Source: JACCZX01 sp963807155 (GTDB lineage Bacteria > Pseudomonadota > Gammaproteobacteria > Burkholderiales > Burkholderiaceae_F). Taken from it: a stretch of DNA of 64,000 nt. The stretch lies in assembly GCA_963807155.1 (NCBI GenBank), contig CAWEAZ010000003.1, forward strand, positions 1 to 64,000. The letters are read 5' to 3'. The translations under genes and the position numbers were made by a program. The notes beneath the pieces are model-generated. The model was not told where the DNA came from. It searched no databases and was given only the letters and a program-made list of their open reading frames with translations. Shown piece by piece: positions 45,492 through 54,554 of this stretch; the first letter of the stretch is position 1, and each line of letters starts with the position of its first letter.

Positions 45492-47183
45492 GCGGCGGCC
45501 TTATGAGAAATCGGCGCGATTTTCACATCGTCGGCTGACTGCGAGCGAGCCTGCTTACTCGCCAGCGCCGCTTCGATAAAAGCCTTGAACAGTGAATGCC
45601 CGTGACGCGGCGTCGAAGTGAACTCGGGGTGAAACTGAACGCCGATGAAAAACGGATGTGACGGCAGCTCCATGATCTCCGTCAACTTCTCGCTCGGCGT
45701 ACGCGCGGAAACCGTGTAGCCGCAAGCTTCGAGCTGAGGCACATAGGCATTGTTGACCTCGTAGCGATGCCGATGGCGCTCGTTGACCTCGGTGCCGTAG
45801 ATGCGCGCCGCCAGTGTGCCGCGCTCGACCGGACATTTCTGCGAACCGAGCCGCATCGTCCCGCCGAGATCGGACTGTGCATCGCGCCGCTCGATGCGAC
45901 CAGTGCGATCGGTCCATTCGGTGATCAGAGCGACGACCGGATGCGGTGTGTCGGGATCGAATTCGGTCGAGTTCGCACCCTCGAGCCCGCACACGTTGCG
46001 CGCAAACTCGATTGTCGCCAGCTGCATGCCAAGACAAATTCCGAGATACGGCAAACTGTTCTCACGGGCGTGACGGATTGCTGCGATCTTGCCTTCGGTG
46101 CCGCGCCGGCCGAAGCCGCCCGGGACCAGCACCGCATCGACGCGATCAAGCAGCGCCATTCCGTCGCTCTCGATCTGCTCGGAATCCAGATACTCGATGT
46201 TTACTTTTGTGCGCGTGTTGATGCCGGCGTGCATCAGCGCTTCGACCAGTGACTTATACGAGTCCGACAGCTCGACATACTTGCCGACCATGCCGATCGT
46301 GACCTCGTGTTCGGGATGTTCGAGCGCATACACCAGCTTGTCCCAGCCCGACAGGTCAGCGGGCTTCGCAATGATGCCGAGCTTGAAGCACACGATCTCG
46401 TCGAGTCCCTGCTTGTGCAGCATCGACGGAATCTTGTAGATCGAGCTGACATCCCACGCCGAAATCACGGCGTCGATCGGCACGTTGGAAAACAACGAAA
46501 TCTTTGCGCGCTCTTCTTCCGGGAATCGGGCGATCTGCGCGGCACAGCAGCACGTCGGGCGAGATGCCGATCTCGCGCATCTTCTGCACGCTGTGCTGCG
46601 TCGGCTTGGTCTTTAGTTCGCCGGCGGAGGGAATGAAAGGCACGAGCGTCAGGTGCACGTAGCACGCCGACGATTGGCCCAGGCGCAATTTCATCTGCCG
46701 CACGGCTTCTACGAACGGCAACGATTCGATATCGCCTACGGTGCCGCCGATCTCGACAATCGCCACGTCAGCCTTGCCGTCCCATGCCGCGCGTGCGCCG
46801 CGCTCGATGAAATCCTGAATCTCGTTGGTCACATGAGGAATGACCTGCACCGTCTTGCCCAGATACTCGCCGCGCCGCTCTTTCTTGATGACCGAGTCGT
46901 AAATCTGGCCCGTGGTGAAGTTATTCACCTTCCGCATCTTGGCGGAGATAAAGCGCTCGTAATGTCCCAGGTCGAGATCGGTTTCAGCGCCGTCTTCGGT
47001 CACGAACACTTCGCCGTGTTGAAACGGCGACATCGTGCCGGGATCGACATTGATGTACGGGTCTAGCTTTATTAGGGTGACTTTGAGGCCGCGCGATTCG
47101 AGGATCGCGGCAAGGGAGGCGGCGGCGATCCCTTTTCCGAGCGAGGAGACCACGCCACCGGTAACGAACACGTACTTGATCAT
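45488..47183 (-). CDS. pyrG: CTP synthase, frameshifted
   Basis: About 564 aa when repaired. It aminates UTP to CTP with glutamine. The N-terminal synthetase begins KYVFVTGGVVSSLGKGI and includes KLDPYINVDPGTMSP, HGEVFVTEDGAETDLDLGHYERF and EIGGTVGDIESLPF. Near 46520 one extra base follows DRPIP; the other frame continues EEERAKISLFSNVPIDAVIS and VDSIYKIP-like residues, then the glutaminase domain with the nucleophile in YLGICLGMQLA and the His-Glu pair in HPEFTS. Total length equals 565 codons plus one base, consistent with a single insertion. The gene is essential, so error is likely. Confidence 0.95.
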
Positions 47184-47240
47184 CTCGTTATCTACGCTGT
47201 TTGCAACAGCGTTACCGGTAACGGCGCAGTATACCGATGG

Positions 47241-48212
47241 TCAATCGATCGGGATGCTACGAGCCGCTAGTGCCCGCCGTGCGCGGTCCGGATAGTCAGT
47301 GATGATGCCGTCGACACCCAGCACCGCTAGACGCTCGATCTCGGCAGGATCGTTGACCGTCCAGGCAATGATCTTCAGCTTCGAAGCATGTGCTTCGGCA
47401 ATATTCTCGGCAGTCACATTGCGCCAGAACGGCGACCAGATGCTGCATCCTGCCGCTTGTGCCATGCGCGCTACGGACCCACCGTAGTCCGCTATTTTCA
47501 GTCCGGCATGCCACGGAGATGCACCGGACGCATCGGATAAAACGGTGTTCATGCCTGATGACTCGATCGTCAAACACGCGGTGGCCAATTCAGGCGCAAG
47601 TTTCTTCACTTCGCGCAGCGTTCGCCAATCGAATGATTGCACCGTGACCCGCTCAGTCATCTTCGCCGCGCGCACCGCATCGACGACCGCGCGCGCGTAG
47701 CGTTCGGCACTGGGTGTCGTATCGCCGCTGGTCGGCGTGATTTTGGTCTCGATGTTGAAACGCACCGGACGATTGCCGGGAGATACCGCACCGCGCGCCA
47801 GATCGAACAGCTGCTGCAAGGTCGGAATGCGTTCGCCGTCACTCGCTTTTTGCTCGGTCCACGGAGCGGAATATTTGTGCGCCGAGTTCAGACGGCCAAC
47901 GTCGTACTGCGCAAGATCCGCTGCATTCAACGAGAAAATCGGTGCTCCATCTTCGCTTAGCCAGCGCCCATCTGAGCCACGTGTAGTGGCCGCAAACAGA
48001 TACGGTTCGTGCGATAGCACCAGAACGTCATCGCGCGTGAGCGCAAGATCCGTTTCCAGCGTGGTAACGCCAATGGCAAGCGCGGTCCTGAAGGCGGCCA
48101 GCGTGTTCTCGGGAGCCAGTCCGCGCGTGCCGCGGTGACCTTGCAGATCAATCGCGGCCGTGGAAGAAGCGCCAGCTGCCAGCAACACAAAGGCAAGCGC
48201 TCTAGTACGCAC
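47241..48212 (-). CDS. Periplasmic glycerophosphodiester phosphodiesterase
   Basis: 323 aa from a GTG at 48212, which opens a signal peptide (LAFVLLAAGASSTAA). It hydrolyses glycerophosphodiesters to glycerol-3-phosphate and an alcohol. The family motif HRGTRGLAPENTLAAF, the metal ligands in TLETDLALTRDDVLVLSHEP, FNIETKI and the late ADYGGS and VDGIITDYPD segments are all present. Longer N-terminal readings extend into the upstream gene and are not credible. It overlaps the end of the lipoprotein gene by 11 bp. Confidence 0.9.
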   Translation of the reverse strand: MRTRALAFVLLAAGASSTAAIDLQGHRGTRGLAPENTLAAFRTALAIGVTTLETDLALTRDDVLVLSHEPYLFAATTRGSDGRWLSEDGAPIFSLNAADLAQYDVGRLNSAHKYSAPWTEQKASDGERIPTLQQLFDLARGAVSPGNRPVRFNIETKITPTSGDTTPSAERYARAVVDAVRAAKMTERVTVQSFDWRTLREVKKLAPELATACLTIESSGMNTVLSDASGASPWHAGLKIADYGGSVARMAQAAGCSIWSPFWRNVTAENIAEAHASKLKIIAWTVNDPAEIERLAVLGVDGIITDYPDRARRALAARSIPID

Positions 48213-48612
48213 GCACCACCACAGGCTTGCCCAATGTCTTCTGCAGCTCGAAAGTGATCGGCTCACCCGCGCGCTTTTCCAGATTGATTTGCTCCGGCAC
48301 GTCAACGTACCGCAGGTGGGACGTCGTCGTGTGGCTGGCAACGTTGCCCTCACCGCTCGGTGACTTGCACCACATCAGCATCGACGACTGGCGGCTGAGC
48401 TGAAACGAATAGTCGTGTGAGCATCCTTCCGGTGATGCCTTCGGTCGATGAACCAGCGTGTAAGTCGCCGCCGATGACCCTTGCATCGCCTCTGCGGCCT
48501 TTTGAAGGTCGTTCGCAGCCCGCGTGGCGGAATCCGTGAGGAAGTCTCCGCACCCCACGAGTCCTTCGAGCGTCAGCGCGCCTAACGCCGCGGTGCACAG
48601 TAAACGTCTCAC
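48202..48612 (-). CDS. Small putative lipoprotein
   Basis: 136 aa from a GTG at 48612 overlapping the terC stop (GTGA). The signal ends in the lipobox LVGC, followed by a short mature protein with AANDLQKAAEAMQGSSA, a Cys pair (EGCSHDYSF and LMWCKS) that could form a disulfide, and a C-terminal PITFELQKTLGKPVVV. I do not recognise the family. It is sandwiched between terC and the phosphodiesterase on the same strand with overlaps at both ends, suggesting a three-gene transcript. Confidence 0.68.
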   Translation of the reverse strand: MRRLLCTAALGALTLEGLVGCGDFLTDSATRAANDLQKAAEAMQGSSAATYTLVHRPKASPEGCSHDYSFQLSRQSSMLMWCKSPSGEGNVASHTTTSHLRYVDVPEQINLEKRAGEPITFELQKTLGKPVVVRAY

Positions 48613-49376
48613 TTCGATTCTTCCGACTCGTTGGGCGCCGCATAGGCGGAATGCAGGCGGCGTGGCTTTGCCGCGCGCTTGCGCGCGCGAATGTTCAACA
48701 TCTCGACCGCCAGCGCGAATGCCATCGCAAAATAAACATAACCTTTCGGAATGTGTAGCCCAAGCCCATCGGCAATCAACACGACACCGACGACGACCAG
48801 AAACGACAGGGCGAGCATCTTGATTGTCGGATGCTGTGAAACGAAGCGAGCGATCGAACCCGACGCCACCATCATCAGTCCCACCGAAACGATGACCGCT
48901 GCAATCATGACTTCGATCTCGTCGACCATGCCGACAGCGGTGATGATCGAGTCGAGCGAAAACACCAGGTCGATGACCATGATCTGCAAAATCACCGAGG
49001 CAAATGTGGTCCTCACCTTGCCCATGGTCCCGCCTTCGGCGCCTTCGATCGAGTGATGAATCTCGTGCGTGCTCTTCCACAACAGAAACAGGCCGCCGCC
49101 GATCAGAATCAAGTCGCGCCCGGAAATCTCCTGGCGAAATGCCGTGAACAGCGTGTCGGTCAAACCGATGATCCATGAAAGTACCAGCAACAACGCAATG
49201 CGCAGAAACATCGCCATGAAGAGACCGATCTGGCGTGCGCGCTTCTGCTGATGCTTCGGCAGCCGGTCGACCAGAATCGATATGAAAACTATGTTGTCGA
49301 TGCCGAGCACCAACTCGAGCGCCGTCAGTGTGAGAAAGGCGACCCAGATCTGCGGATCGGTAAGCAACTCGAGCAT
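48609..49376 (-). CDS. TerC family integral membrane protein
   Basis: 255 aa with about seven hydrophobic segments. The two family motifs with metal-binding aspartates are present: LELVLGIDNIVFISI near the N-terminus and IDLVFSLDSIITAVGM in the middle. TerC proteins are linked to tellurite resistance and, in recent work on the family, to manganese export and metallation of secreted proteins. The C-terminus is short and basic (RKRAAKPRR). It heads the run terC-lipoprotein-phosphodiesterase. Confidence 0.92.
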   Translation of the reverse strand: MLELLTDPQIWVAFLTLTALELVLGIDNIVFISILVDRLPKHQQKRARQIGLFMAMFLRIALLLVLSWIIGLTDTLFTAFRQEISGRDLILIGGGLFLLWKSTHEIHHSIEGAEGGTMGKVRTTFASVILQIMVIDLVFSLDSIITAVGMVDEIEVMIAAVIVSVGLMMVASGSIARFVSQHPTIKMLALSFLVVVGVVLIADGLGLHIPKGYVYFAMAFALAVEMLNIRARKRAAKPRRLHSAYAAPNESEESK

Positions 49377-49419
49377 TCAACGACCTGATGGATAGCCACC
49401 GCGACAATACACGGCGGAG

Positions 49420-50016
49420 TTACAAATCCTTCGGCGAATTCCGCAATGTGCGAAACGTAATCGACCACCGATGCTCAGGCGTAGCAGGGATGCTGTGCTG
49501 CCAGTTCCAGCGCACCTCATCGCGCATCACGTACAACGAGCGTGGCTCGAGTTCGAGCACGAATGTCTTCGGATCGCGTCCACGGCGGGGCGGGTAGGGC
49601 CGAAAGCGCATCCGACACCGGCCGCCCAACGACACACCTGCGACCAATTCGTAGTTCAGTGCGTCGCGATGCCAGCCCAAGGGTGTGCCGGGCCGATATT
49701 CGGTAATCAAAGTTTGCGCGAACGAATTTTCGGGAAGTGAAACCCGCTCGGCCACGCGCCGGCGCAGCGGGATCAGGAACGCGGGTACAGGAGCCGCGTC
49801 GTGCAGCTGTCTCGATTCGAAGTCATAGCTTGCACCGAAGCTCGCGACACGGCGCTTTGCCGTGTATTCATAGTATTGCGCGTCGTGCATCGGCACGTCG
49901 CGTATTGCCGAAAGCAGTTGGCTTTCTTCGTCGGCGTCGATGAAATCGAGCGTGTACGTCAATCCGACCGGCCACGATGGCGACGGTCCGAACAAGTCAT
50001 TGGAAGTTGTCGACAC
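49420..50016 (-). CDS. AlkB-like 2-oxoglutarate-dependent dioxygenase
   Basis: 198 aa. Iron ligands: His-x-Asp in LGWHRDALNYELV and the distal His in WNWQHSIPATPEHRWSITFR, where the Arg residues bind 2-oxoglutarate. VSLGGRCRMRFRP is the usual central strand. The family demethylates alkylated bases in nucleic acids or protein side chains; this short form is nearer to the ALKBH-like AlkB proteins than to E. coli AlkB. The start overlaps the 3' end of the GNAT gene by 20 bp. Confidence 0.88.
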   Translation of the reverse strand: MSTTSNDLFGPSPSWPVGLTYTLDFIDADEESQLLSAIRDVPMHDAQYYEYTAKRRVASFGASYDFESRQLHDAAPVPAFLIPLRRRVAERVSLPENSFAQTLITEYRPGTPLGWHRDALNYELVAGVSLGGRCRMRFRPYPPRRGRDPKTFVLELEPRSLYVMRDEVRWNWQHSIPATPEHRWSITFRTLRNSPKDL

Positions 50017-50458
50017 GCTTGCTCAGCTCAAATCGAATTTCACCGTGTTCAGTCACGGCCGCCTTCTTCCAGCCAGCCACTTCGTAGAACCCCTGCGCGC
50101 GCGTCCCGGGGGCAGTCGTCAGCCACAGCTGCGTCAGCCCCTCGGACCACAGCCAGTTGACAGCGGTGTCGAGCAAGCGCCTGCCGAAACCGCGCCGCTC
50201 AAATTCCGGATGCACAAACAGGCCCCATATGTTTCCGTTACGCGCATTGCCGACCACGACGGCCACGATCCGATCGCCAACTTCGATGACCCAGCCGCGC
50301 CCCAGAGTCTCCAAATGATCAACGTAATCGCGCTCTGTGATGACGCTGCGAGTTAATCGATTTTCGTGCACCGACATTCGAACTTCATGAATCGCGGCGA
50401 TGTCCGCGCGTGATGCCTGTCTCAATACGTGCGCCATCCAACGCCGACTATCAGGCAC
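49997..50458 (-). CDS. GNAT family N-acetyltransferase
   Basis: 153 aa. The acetyl-CoA site is GLFVHPEFERRGFGRRLLDTA, followed by LTQLWLTTAPGTRAQGFYEVAGW, the standard C-terminal GNAT strands. The N-terminal half has RQASRADIAAIHEVRMSV. Substrate unknown. It overlaps the isochorismatase-family gene by 8 bp and the AlkB-like gene by 20 bp, so these three form a tight transcription unit. Confidence 0.87.
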   Translation of the reverse strand: MPDSRRWMAHVLRQASRADIAAIHEVRMSVHENRLTRSVITERDYVDHLETLGRGWVIEVGDRIVAVVVGNARNGNIWGLFVHPEFERRGFGRRLLDTAVNWLWSEGLTQLWLTTAPGTRAQGFYEVAGWKKAAVTEHGEIRFELSKRVDNFQ

Positions 50459-50999
50459 TCTTGACTAGCTTCAGCAACTCGCGGAACTCCGGCACGTCGG
50501 CCCGCTTCAGCCACTCGAACATCACCATTTCGGTGGTGACGATCTGCACGTTGATCATCCGCAGACGCTCGATCGCCGCCGCATGATCGGAAGGACGCTG
50601 CGAACCCGACGCGTCTTGCACGAAGAAGCAGTCATAGCCATGCTCTGCAAGACCGAGCGCGGCTTGCATCGCGCACACATGCGCTTCCATGCCGGCAATG
50701 ACCACCTGTTTGCGGTCGAGCGCGTCGAACTTCGCCATTGCATCGGGTTCGTCGGTGCAGCAGAAGTGCGTCTTCGACAGCAGCTCCCCCTGCTCTGTCA
50801 AAGCGGCAATCTGCGGCACCGAATGCCCGATACGGTCAGCACAATGTTCGGTGACTCTAACGGGAAGCTTCAGAAGACGCGCCGCCTTCATTAACGCTGC
50901 GCACTTCGCAATGACTTGCTCCGCACCGTCAACACGCGGCGCGAGCTGCGTCTGCACATCGACGATCAAAAGAAACGACTGCTCGGACCGCAAGCGCAC
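50451..50999 (-). CDS. Isochorismatase-family (cysteine) hydrolase
   Basis: About 182 aa from a GTG at 50999; a TTG at 50993 is an alternative. The Asp-Lys-Cys triad is visible: LLIVDVQTQLAP, LLSKTHFCC, and VVIAGMEAHVCAMQAAL. Such enzymes hydrolyse amides or vinyl ethers; the YcaC-type subgroup with similar GMEAHVC residues has no fixed substrate. The open frame extends upstream to 51062, but that part overlaps the HpaB-like gene. Confidence 0.86.
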   Translation of the reverse strand: MRLRSEQSFLLIVDVQTQLAPRVDGAEQVIAKCAALMKAARLLKLPVRVTEHCADRIGHSVPQIAALTEQGELLSKTHFCCTDEPDAMAKFDALDRKQVVIAGMEAHVCAMQAALGLAEHGYDCFFVQDASGSQRPSDHAAAIERLRMINVQIVTTEMVMFEWLKRADVPEFRELLKLVKSA

Positions 51000-51009
51000 G
51001 CTGCAGCTC

Positions 51010-52602
51010 TTAGTTCGTAGTTCCCGTCTTGCGTAGCGGCAGTACCGATCGCGCGGGCACATTGCCGATCTGCGGCAACGGCACCACGACCGGCGCCGTC
51101 GGGACCTGACACCCTTCGATGCAGCAACGTCCCGGCTGGCGATTGCGTGTGATCTTGCGCACGTCGTCGGTCAGCACACCACGCTCGAGCAAGCGCTCGA
51201 CAAGGTCGACCTTGTTGCCCAGCGGGTAGTTGCGCCAGATTTCCATCTTCATCGCGTCGGGTGATCCGCCGCCATGCAAGGAGATCACCGAATACCAGCC
51301 CGCCTGATACGACGCGGTCAGGTCTTCAACGAAGCGGGCGACCTCGATCCGCTTCTCGTATGGAATGTCCGAGCGCGCTGTCAGCAGCTCGGAAAGCCGG
51401 CCGGCGGTCGCTGGGTTATGGTCTTCTTCTGGCCCGGGCAGCGTGACGATCAGTCCGCCCGATACGTGGTGCGCCAACCGATGCATGTCGTAAATCTGCG
51501 TGGCCATCAACAATTTGCCGATGTTGCCGAACACTGGGTCTGGCATTGCGACCCCGGCAGGATCGTCGGTGCAATACACCGACGCGGCGACACCGCATGC
51601 ATAAAAGCCTTCAACGATCTTGATTAGATCGACCATCGCATCGCGCAGGCCGTGCGCTTGATCGAGGTCGGCGCCGTTCGCCTCGGTCATCAGTGCGCCG
51701 GCGCCAATCAGCAAATCGCCAAACCCCGCACGCGCGGCTATGCACGTCTGCCGGTGATGCGTCGCGTAGCTGTAGGTCAGAAACCCGGAATGCTCCCACT
51801 CGCCGGCCAGAAAAACGTTCTCCCACGGAACGAACACGCGTTCGAAAATCGCAACGCCGGTCGACTGGCCATAGCGTCCGCTGAACAGCGCGGCCTTTTC
51901 GCCGGGACGCCCCGCCGGTCGGGCGACGATCGTCAGGCCATCGACGTCGATCGGCACCGCGCAACAGATTGCAAAGTCGACGTCGTCCTGCGTCATGTTG
52001 CGGCAGGGCATGACCAGCAGCTCGTGCACGTACGGTGCGGCGGTAACAATCGCCTTGACACCCGAGATGACGACGCCGTCGGCGCGACGCTCGACAATGT
52101 GTACATACGTATCAGGATTCGGCTGCTGATGTGGGCGCAGAGAGCGATCGCCCTTACCGTCGGTCATCGCGATGCCGATGCTCAGGTCTTCCGAATAGAC
52201 ACGCTCCAGGTAGGCATCGAGTCGCGATGAGTAATCGGTGCTCTTGTCGGCATCGATACGATGCGTCGCCTGGCGCAGCGCTGCTAGTCCGTCGCCACCC
52301 AGATAACGCTGCGCGCATCCGGTTTCCTGGCATAGCAGACGAACCGCTTCGAGTTTGTTCAGCAGATCCTGGCTCGACGCGGGAATCGCGTTCATGCGGT
52401 TGATATCGTGAGTTCCCGCGCGCGCCCGCATCACGGGCGCCAGGTTTTCACGCAATGCGTAGTCGTAGCTCAACCCAAGCGCGTTGACGCCGGGCGCCAA
52501 CGACGGCTCGTCGGCGACCGATTCGACTAAATGCCCATCAACGTAGACGCGCGGACGCGACCGGCGCAGCGAGTCGCGATAATCCTGCGATGACATCAAC
52601 AT
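51010..52602 (-). CDS. 4-hydroxyphenylacetate 3-hydroxylase / 4-hydroxybutyryl-CoA dehydratase family flavoprotein
   Basis: 530 aa, intact. The acyl-CoA-dehydrogenase-like HpaB fold is recognised by GIAMTDGKGDRSLRPHQQ, VERRADGVVISGVKAIVT, FERVFVPWENVFLAGEW and HHVSGGLIVTLPGPEEDHNP, then ISLHGGGSPDAMKME. This set of segments resembles 4-hydroxybutyryl-CoA dehydratase (AbfD) more than monooxygenase HpaB. AbfD needs Cys99, Cys103, His292 and Cys299 (Clostridium numbering) for its [4Fe-4S] cluster; here the corresponding places read CQETGC and HHRQTC, so the cysteine spacing differs and the dehydratase role is doubtful. The C-terminal tail has an extra CCIEGC motif. FAD binding is expected. Confidence 0.82.
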   Translation of the reverse strand: MLMSSQDYRDSLRRSRPRVYVDGHLVESVADEPSLAPGVNALGLSYDYALRENLAPVMRARAGTHDINRMNAIPASSQDLLNKLEAVRLLCQETGCAQRYLGGDGLAALRQATHRIDADKSTDYSSRLDAYLERVYSEDLSIGIAMTDGKGDRSLRPHQQPNPDTYVHIVERRADGVVISGVKAIVTAAPYVHELLVMPCRNMTQDDVDFAICCAVPIDVDGLTIVARPAGRPGEKAALFSGRYGQSTGVAIFERVFVPWENVFLAGEWEHSGFLTYSYATHHRQTCIAARAGFGDLLIGAGALMTEANGADLDQAHGLRDAMVDLIKIVEGFYACGVAASVYCTDDPAGVAMPDPVFGNIGKLLMATQIYDMHRLAHHVSGGLIVTLPGPEEDHNPATAGRLSELLTARSDIPYEKRIEVARFVEDLTASYQAGWYSVISLHGGGSPDAMKMEIWRNYPLGNKVDLVERLLERGVLTDDVRKITRNRQPGRCCIEGCQVPTAPVVVPLPQIGNVPARSVLPLRKTGTTN

Positions 52603-52655
52603 GGCTTGGCCTCACCTAGACTGCGTCACAAGATTATGCCGCCCCTACCGCTGCA

Positions 52656-53387
52656 ATGAATCCGAACTCGGCATCGCGCCTGCGGCTGGTCGACGCGCTG
52701 CGTGGATTTGCGGTGGCGCAGATGATCGTTTATCACTTCATCTACGACCTCGCCTATTTCGGCTGGGTCAACCTGGCGATGACGCGCGATCAGCCATGGA
52801 TTGCGTGGCGCACCGCCATCGTCACGCAGTTTCTGCTGCTGGTCGGGGTGAGCCTGGTGCTGCGGACGTCGTTCAAACCGTCGGCGGCAGACTTTTGGAA
52901 GCGATGGGCACAGATTGCGGCGGCCGCGTTACTGGTGTCAGTCGGCAGTTGGATGGTGTTTGGTCAGCGGTTCATCTACTTTGGAATACTGCATTTCGTC
53001 GCAGCGGCGCTGCTGCTCGCGCGACCTCTGGTGCGATTGAAGGCGTGGAACATCCCGCTCGGCATCGTGTGCATCCTGATAGGGCTCGCTTACACGAACG
53101 AGTTCTTCAACACACCACCTGCGACGATCGTTGGCTTCATGACGTTTAAGCCGCGCACCGAGGACTACGTGCCGCTGTTTCCGTGGATTGGAGTCGTTCT
53201 TATCGGTGCCGGGCTGGCGGCGCTCTGGCAGCGAGCGCAATGGCGGATTCCGGAGGCGCTGATACCGCTCAATGATCGCGCGCCGCGCTGGCTTCTGTTT
53301 CTCGGCACATGGGCGCTCACGGTCTATCTGGTGCACCAACCCATCCTGCTGGGCGCGATGACCGTGTTGCGCAAGCTAGGCGTGTAA
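52656..53387 (+). CDS. DUF1624 / heparan-alpha-glucosaminide N-acetyltransferase-like membrane protein
   Basis: 243 aa with about seven transmembrane helices. The N-terminus RLRLVDALRGFAVAQMIVYHFIYDL contains the signature Asp-x-x-Arg-Gly and conserved His of membrane acyltransferases, and FIYFGILHFVAAALLL fits the DUF1624 family. These proteins are thought to transfer acyl groups across the membrane; the acceptor is unknown. It is divergent from the HpaB-like gene and ends 2 bases before the convergent RES gene. Confidence 0.85.
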   Translation: MNPNSASRLRLVDALRGFAVAQMIVYHFIYDLAYFGWVNLAMTRDQPWIAWRTAIVTQFLLLVGVSLVLRTSFKPSAADFWKRWAQIAAAALLVSVGSWMVFGQRFIYFGILHFVAAALLLARPLVRLKAWNIPLGIVCILIGLAYTNEFFNTPPATIVGFMTFKPRTEDYVPLFPWIGVVLIGAGLAALWQRAQWRIPEALIPLNDRAPRWLLFLGTWALTVYLVHQPILLGAMTVLRKLGV

Positions 53388-53389
53388 GG

Positions 53390-54097
53390 TCACTCAAGGC
53401 TGCTTGGCGAGAACGACAGCCAGGCGCGGCCGCGCGCGCGCTCGGCGACGAACGAGTCGCGCACCACGTTGACCTTGTAAGTAACGAACATTTTTTCGCG
53501 CACATTCGACAACCGTTCAGCGCGAAAGACGGCGGCGTTGATTCCATCGTAGCGTGCGGACTGCACCAGCAGTCCACTCAGGTCCTGTTCGTGCAGGATG
53601 CGCCCGACCTGGTGCGTAAAGGTGTAACTGTCGCGCCGCACGAGATCCGGAAATTCGACGTGCTTGCCGCGCAGATCGATCAACAGCGCGTCGCACCGGA
53701 CGTCACACACGCGGCGATCGGTGACGATGACTCGATCGAGTTCACCGTAGCTATCGAGCAGGAAGCGCCGCCAGTGATGCGCAGTCTCGTACACGGTGGT
53801 TTCGACTTCGAGCGCGCCATACCAGACACCGTAGCGCGTACCGTCCGAAAATCGCGTCGATTGCCAATGCGACGCATCGAAGCTGTAGCTAATGACGCTT
53901 CCATAGTCGAACGGGCGCGTAGCGAGCGCTGCAGCCGTCGGGATGCGTCCGCTTTCCTCGGCCGCCATCGCGACCGCCCAATCGGCAGGATTGGTGGTTA
54001 GATCGTCGAACAGGTTTTGCGAGCGACGAATACCCGGGATGTTTCGAACCAGATCGCCATGAAACTCAGCGTTGGCCGACAGCAGATCACTAGCCAC
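53390..54097 (-). CDS. RES-domain toxin (NAD-degrading) of a toxin-antitoxin pair
   Basis: 235 aa. The RES domain is recognised from TRFSDGTRYGVWYGALEVETTVYETAHH and SARYDGINAAVFR, containing the Arg, Tyr, Glu and Ser/Asn positions that in studied RES toxins line an ADP-ribosyltransferase-like pocket and degrade NAD. The start lies 8 bp inside the end of the antitoxin gene, the canonical Xre-RES order, so expression is coupled. The protein is at the long end for the family. The frame is intact. Confidence 0.9.
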   Translation of the reverse strand: MASDLLSANAEFHGDLVRNIPGIRRSQNLFDDLTTNPADWAVAMAAEESGRIPTAAALATRPFDYGSVISYSFDASHWQSTRFSDGTRYGVWYGALEVETTVYETAHHWRRFLLDSYGELDRVIVTDRRVCDVRCDALLIDLRGKHVEFPDLVRRDSYTFTHQVGRILHEQDLSGLLVQSARYDGINAAVFRAERLSNVREKMFVTYKVNVVRDSFVAERARGRAWLSFSPSSLE

Positions 54098-54503
54098 GCT
54101 GAAAATCTAGATAGCGGCGCACCGCAAGCAGGCCTTCGAACCCGCGCTCGGCAATCAGATCGACCGGGCGCGCACCGAGCCGCCGATTGAATTGCGTCAT
54201 CCAGCCGTACGCGAGGTCGCGATCGTACGGAAACAGAATTCGCAGCGACTTGTGAATGCCCAGCAAATGGCCCGCGCGATCGAGCAGGTCGCGGCTGTCA
54301 GCCAGCGGTTCACCCTCACGGTAACGCGCAAGCGTGCTGCGGCTCGTCGTGGATAGGCCCAGCAGCGCGGACTGTTCGACGGCCGTCAGATTCCAGTGAT
54401 CCAGCAGCTTGGTGACCATCGCAGCCAACCGGCTGCGTGCATCACGGCTGCCGACGTCGATTGCGTCGGCGCGCGGGATCTCTCGTTGCGGCAAAGCGGC
54501 CAT
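54090..54503 (-). CDS. Xre/MbcA/ParS-family antitoxin
   Basis: 137 aa. The N-terminal part forms a helix-turn-helix (AVEQSALLGLSTTSRSTLARY), and the C-terminal half is the DUF2384/MbcA-ParS toxin-binding domain (DLLDRAGHLLGIHKSLRILFP, then GARPVDLIAERGFEGLLAVRRYLD). It neutralises the RES protein and, in the family, represses its own promoter. An inverted repeat lies over the promoter just upstream. Confidence 0.9.
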   Translation of the reverse strand: MAALPQREIPRADAIDVGSRDARSRLAAMVTKLLDHWNLTAVEQSALLGLSTTSRSTLARYREGEPLADSRDLLDRAGHLLGIHKSLRILFPYDRDLAYGWMTQFNRRLGARPVDLIAERGFEGLLAVRRYLDFQRG

Positions 54504-54535
54504 GGATTTGTCTGCAAAAACATCGTTGTACTAAA

Positions 54536-54554
54536 TGGTACGCGAAACGTACCA
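54536..54554. promoter_or_regulatory. Inverted-repeat operator of the RES-Xre module
   Basis: TGGTACG (54536-54542) and CGTACCA (54548-54554) are perfect inverted 7-mers around a 5-base centre. It covers the -10 element of the antitoxin promoter. A third GTAC lies at 54528-54531, so GTAC cores occur at 54528, 54538 and 54549, about one helical turn apart. Binding by the Xre protein is inferred. Confidence 0.65.

Noticed and set aside
48613..49407. In-frame upstream extension of the small lipoprotein across terC
   Set aside because: The lipoprotein signal begins at 48612; the extension is an alternative frame of terC on the same strand.
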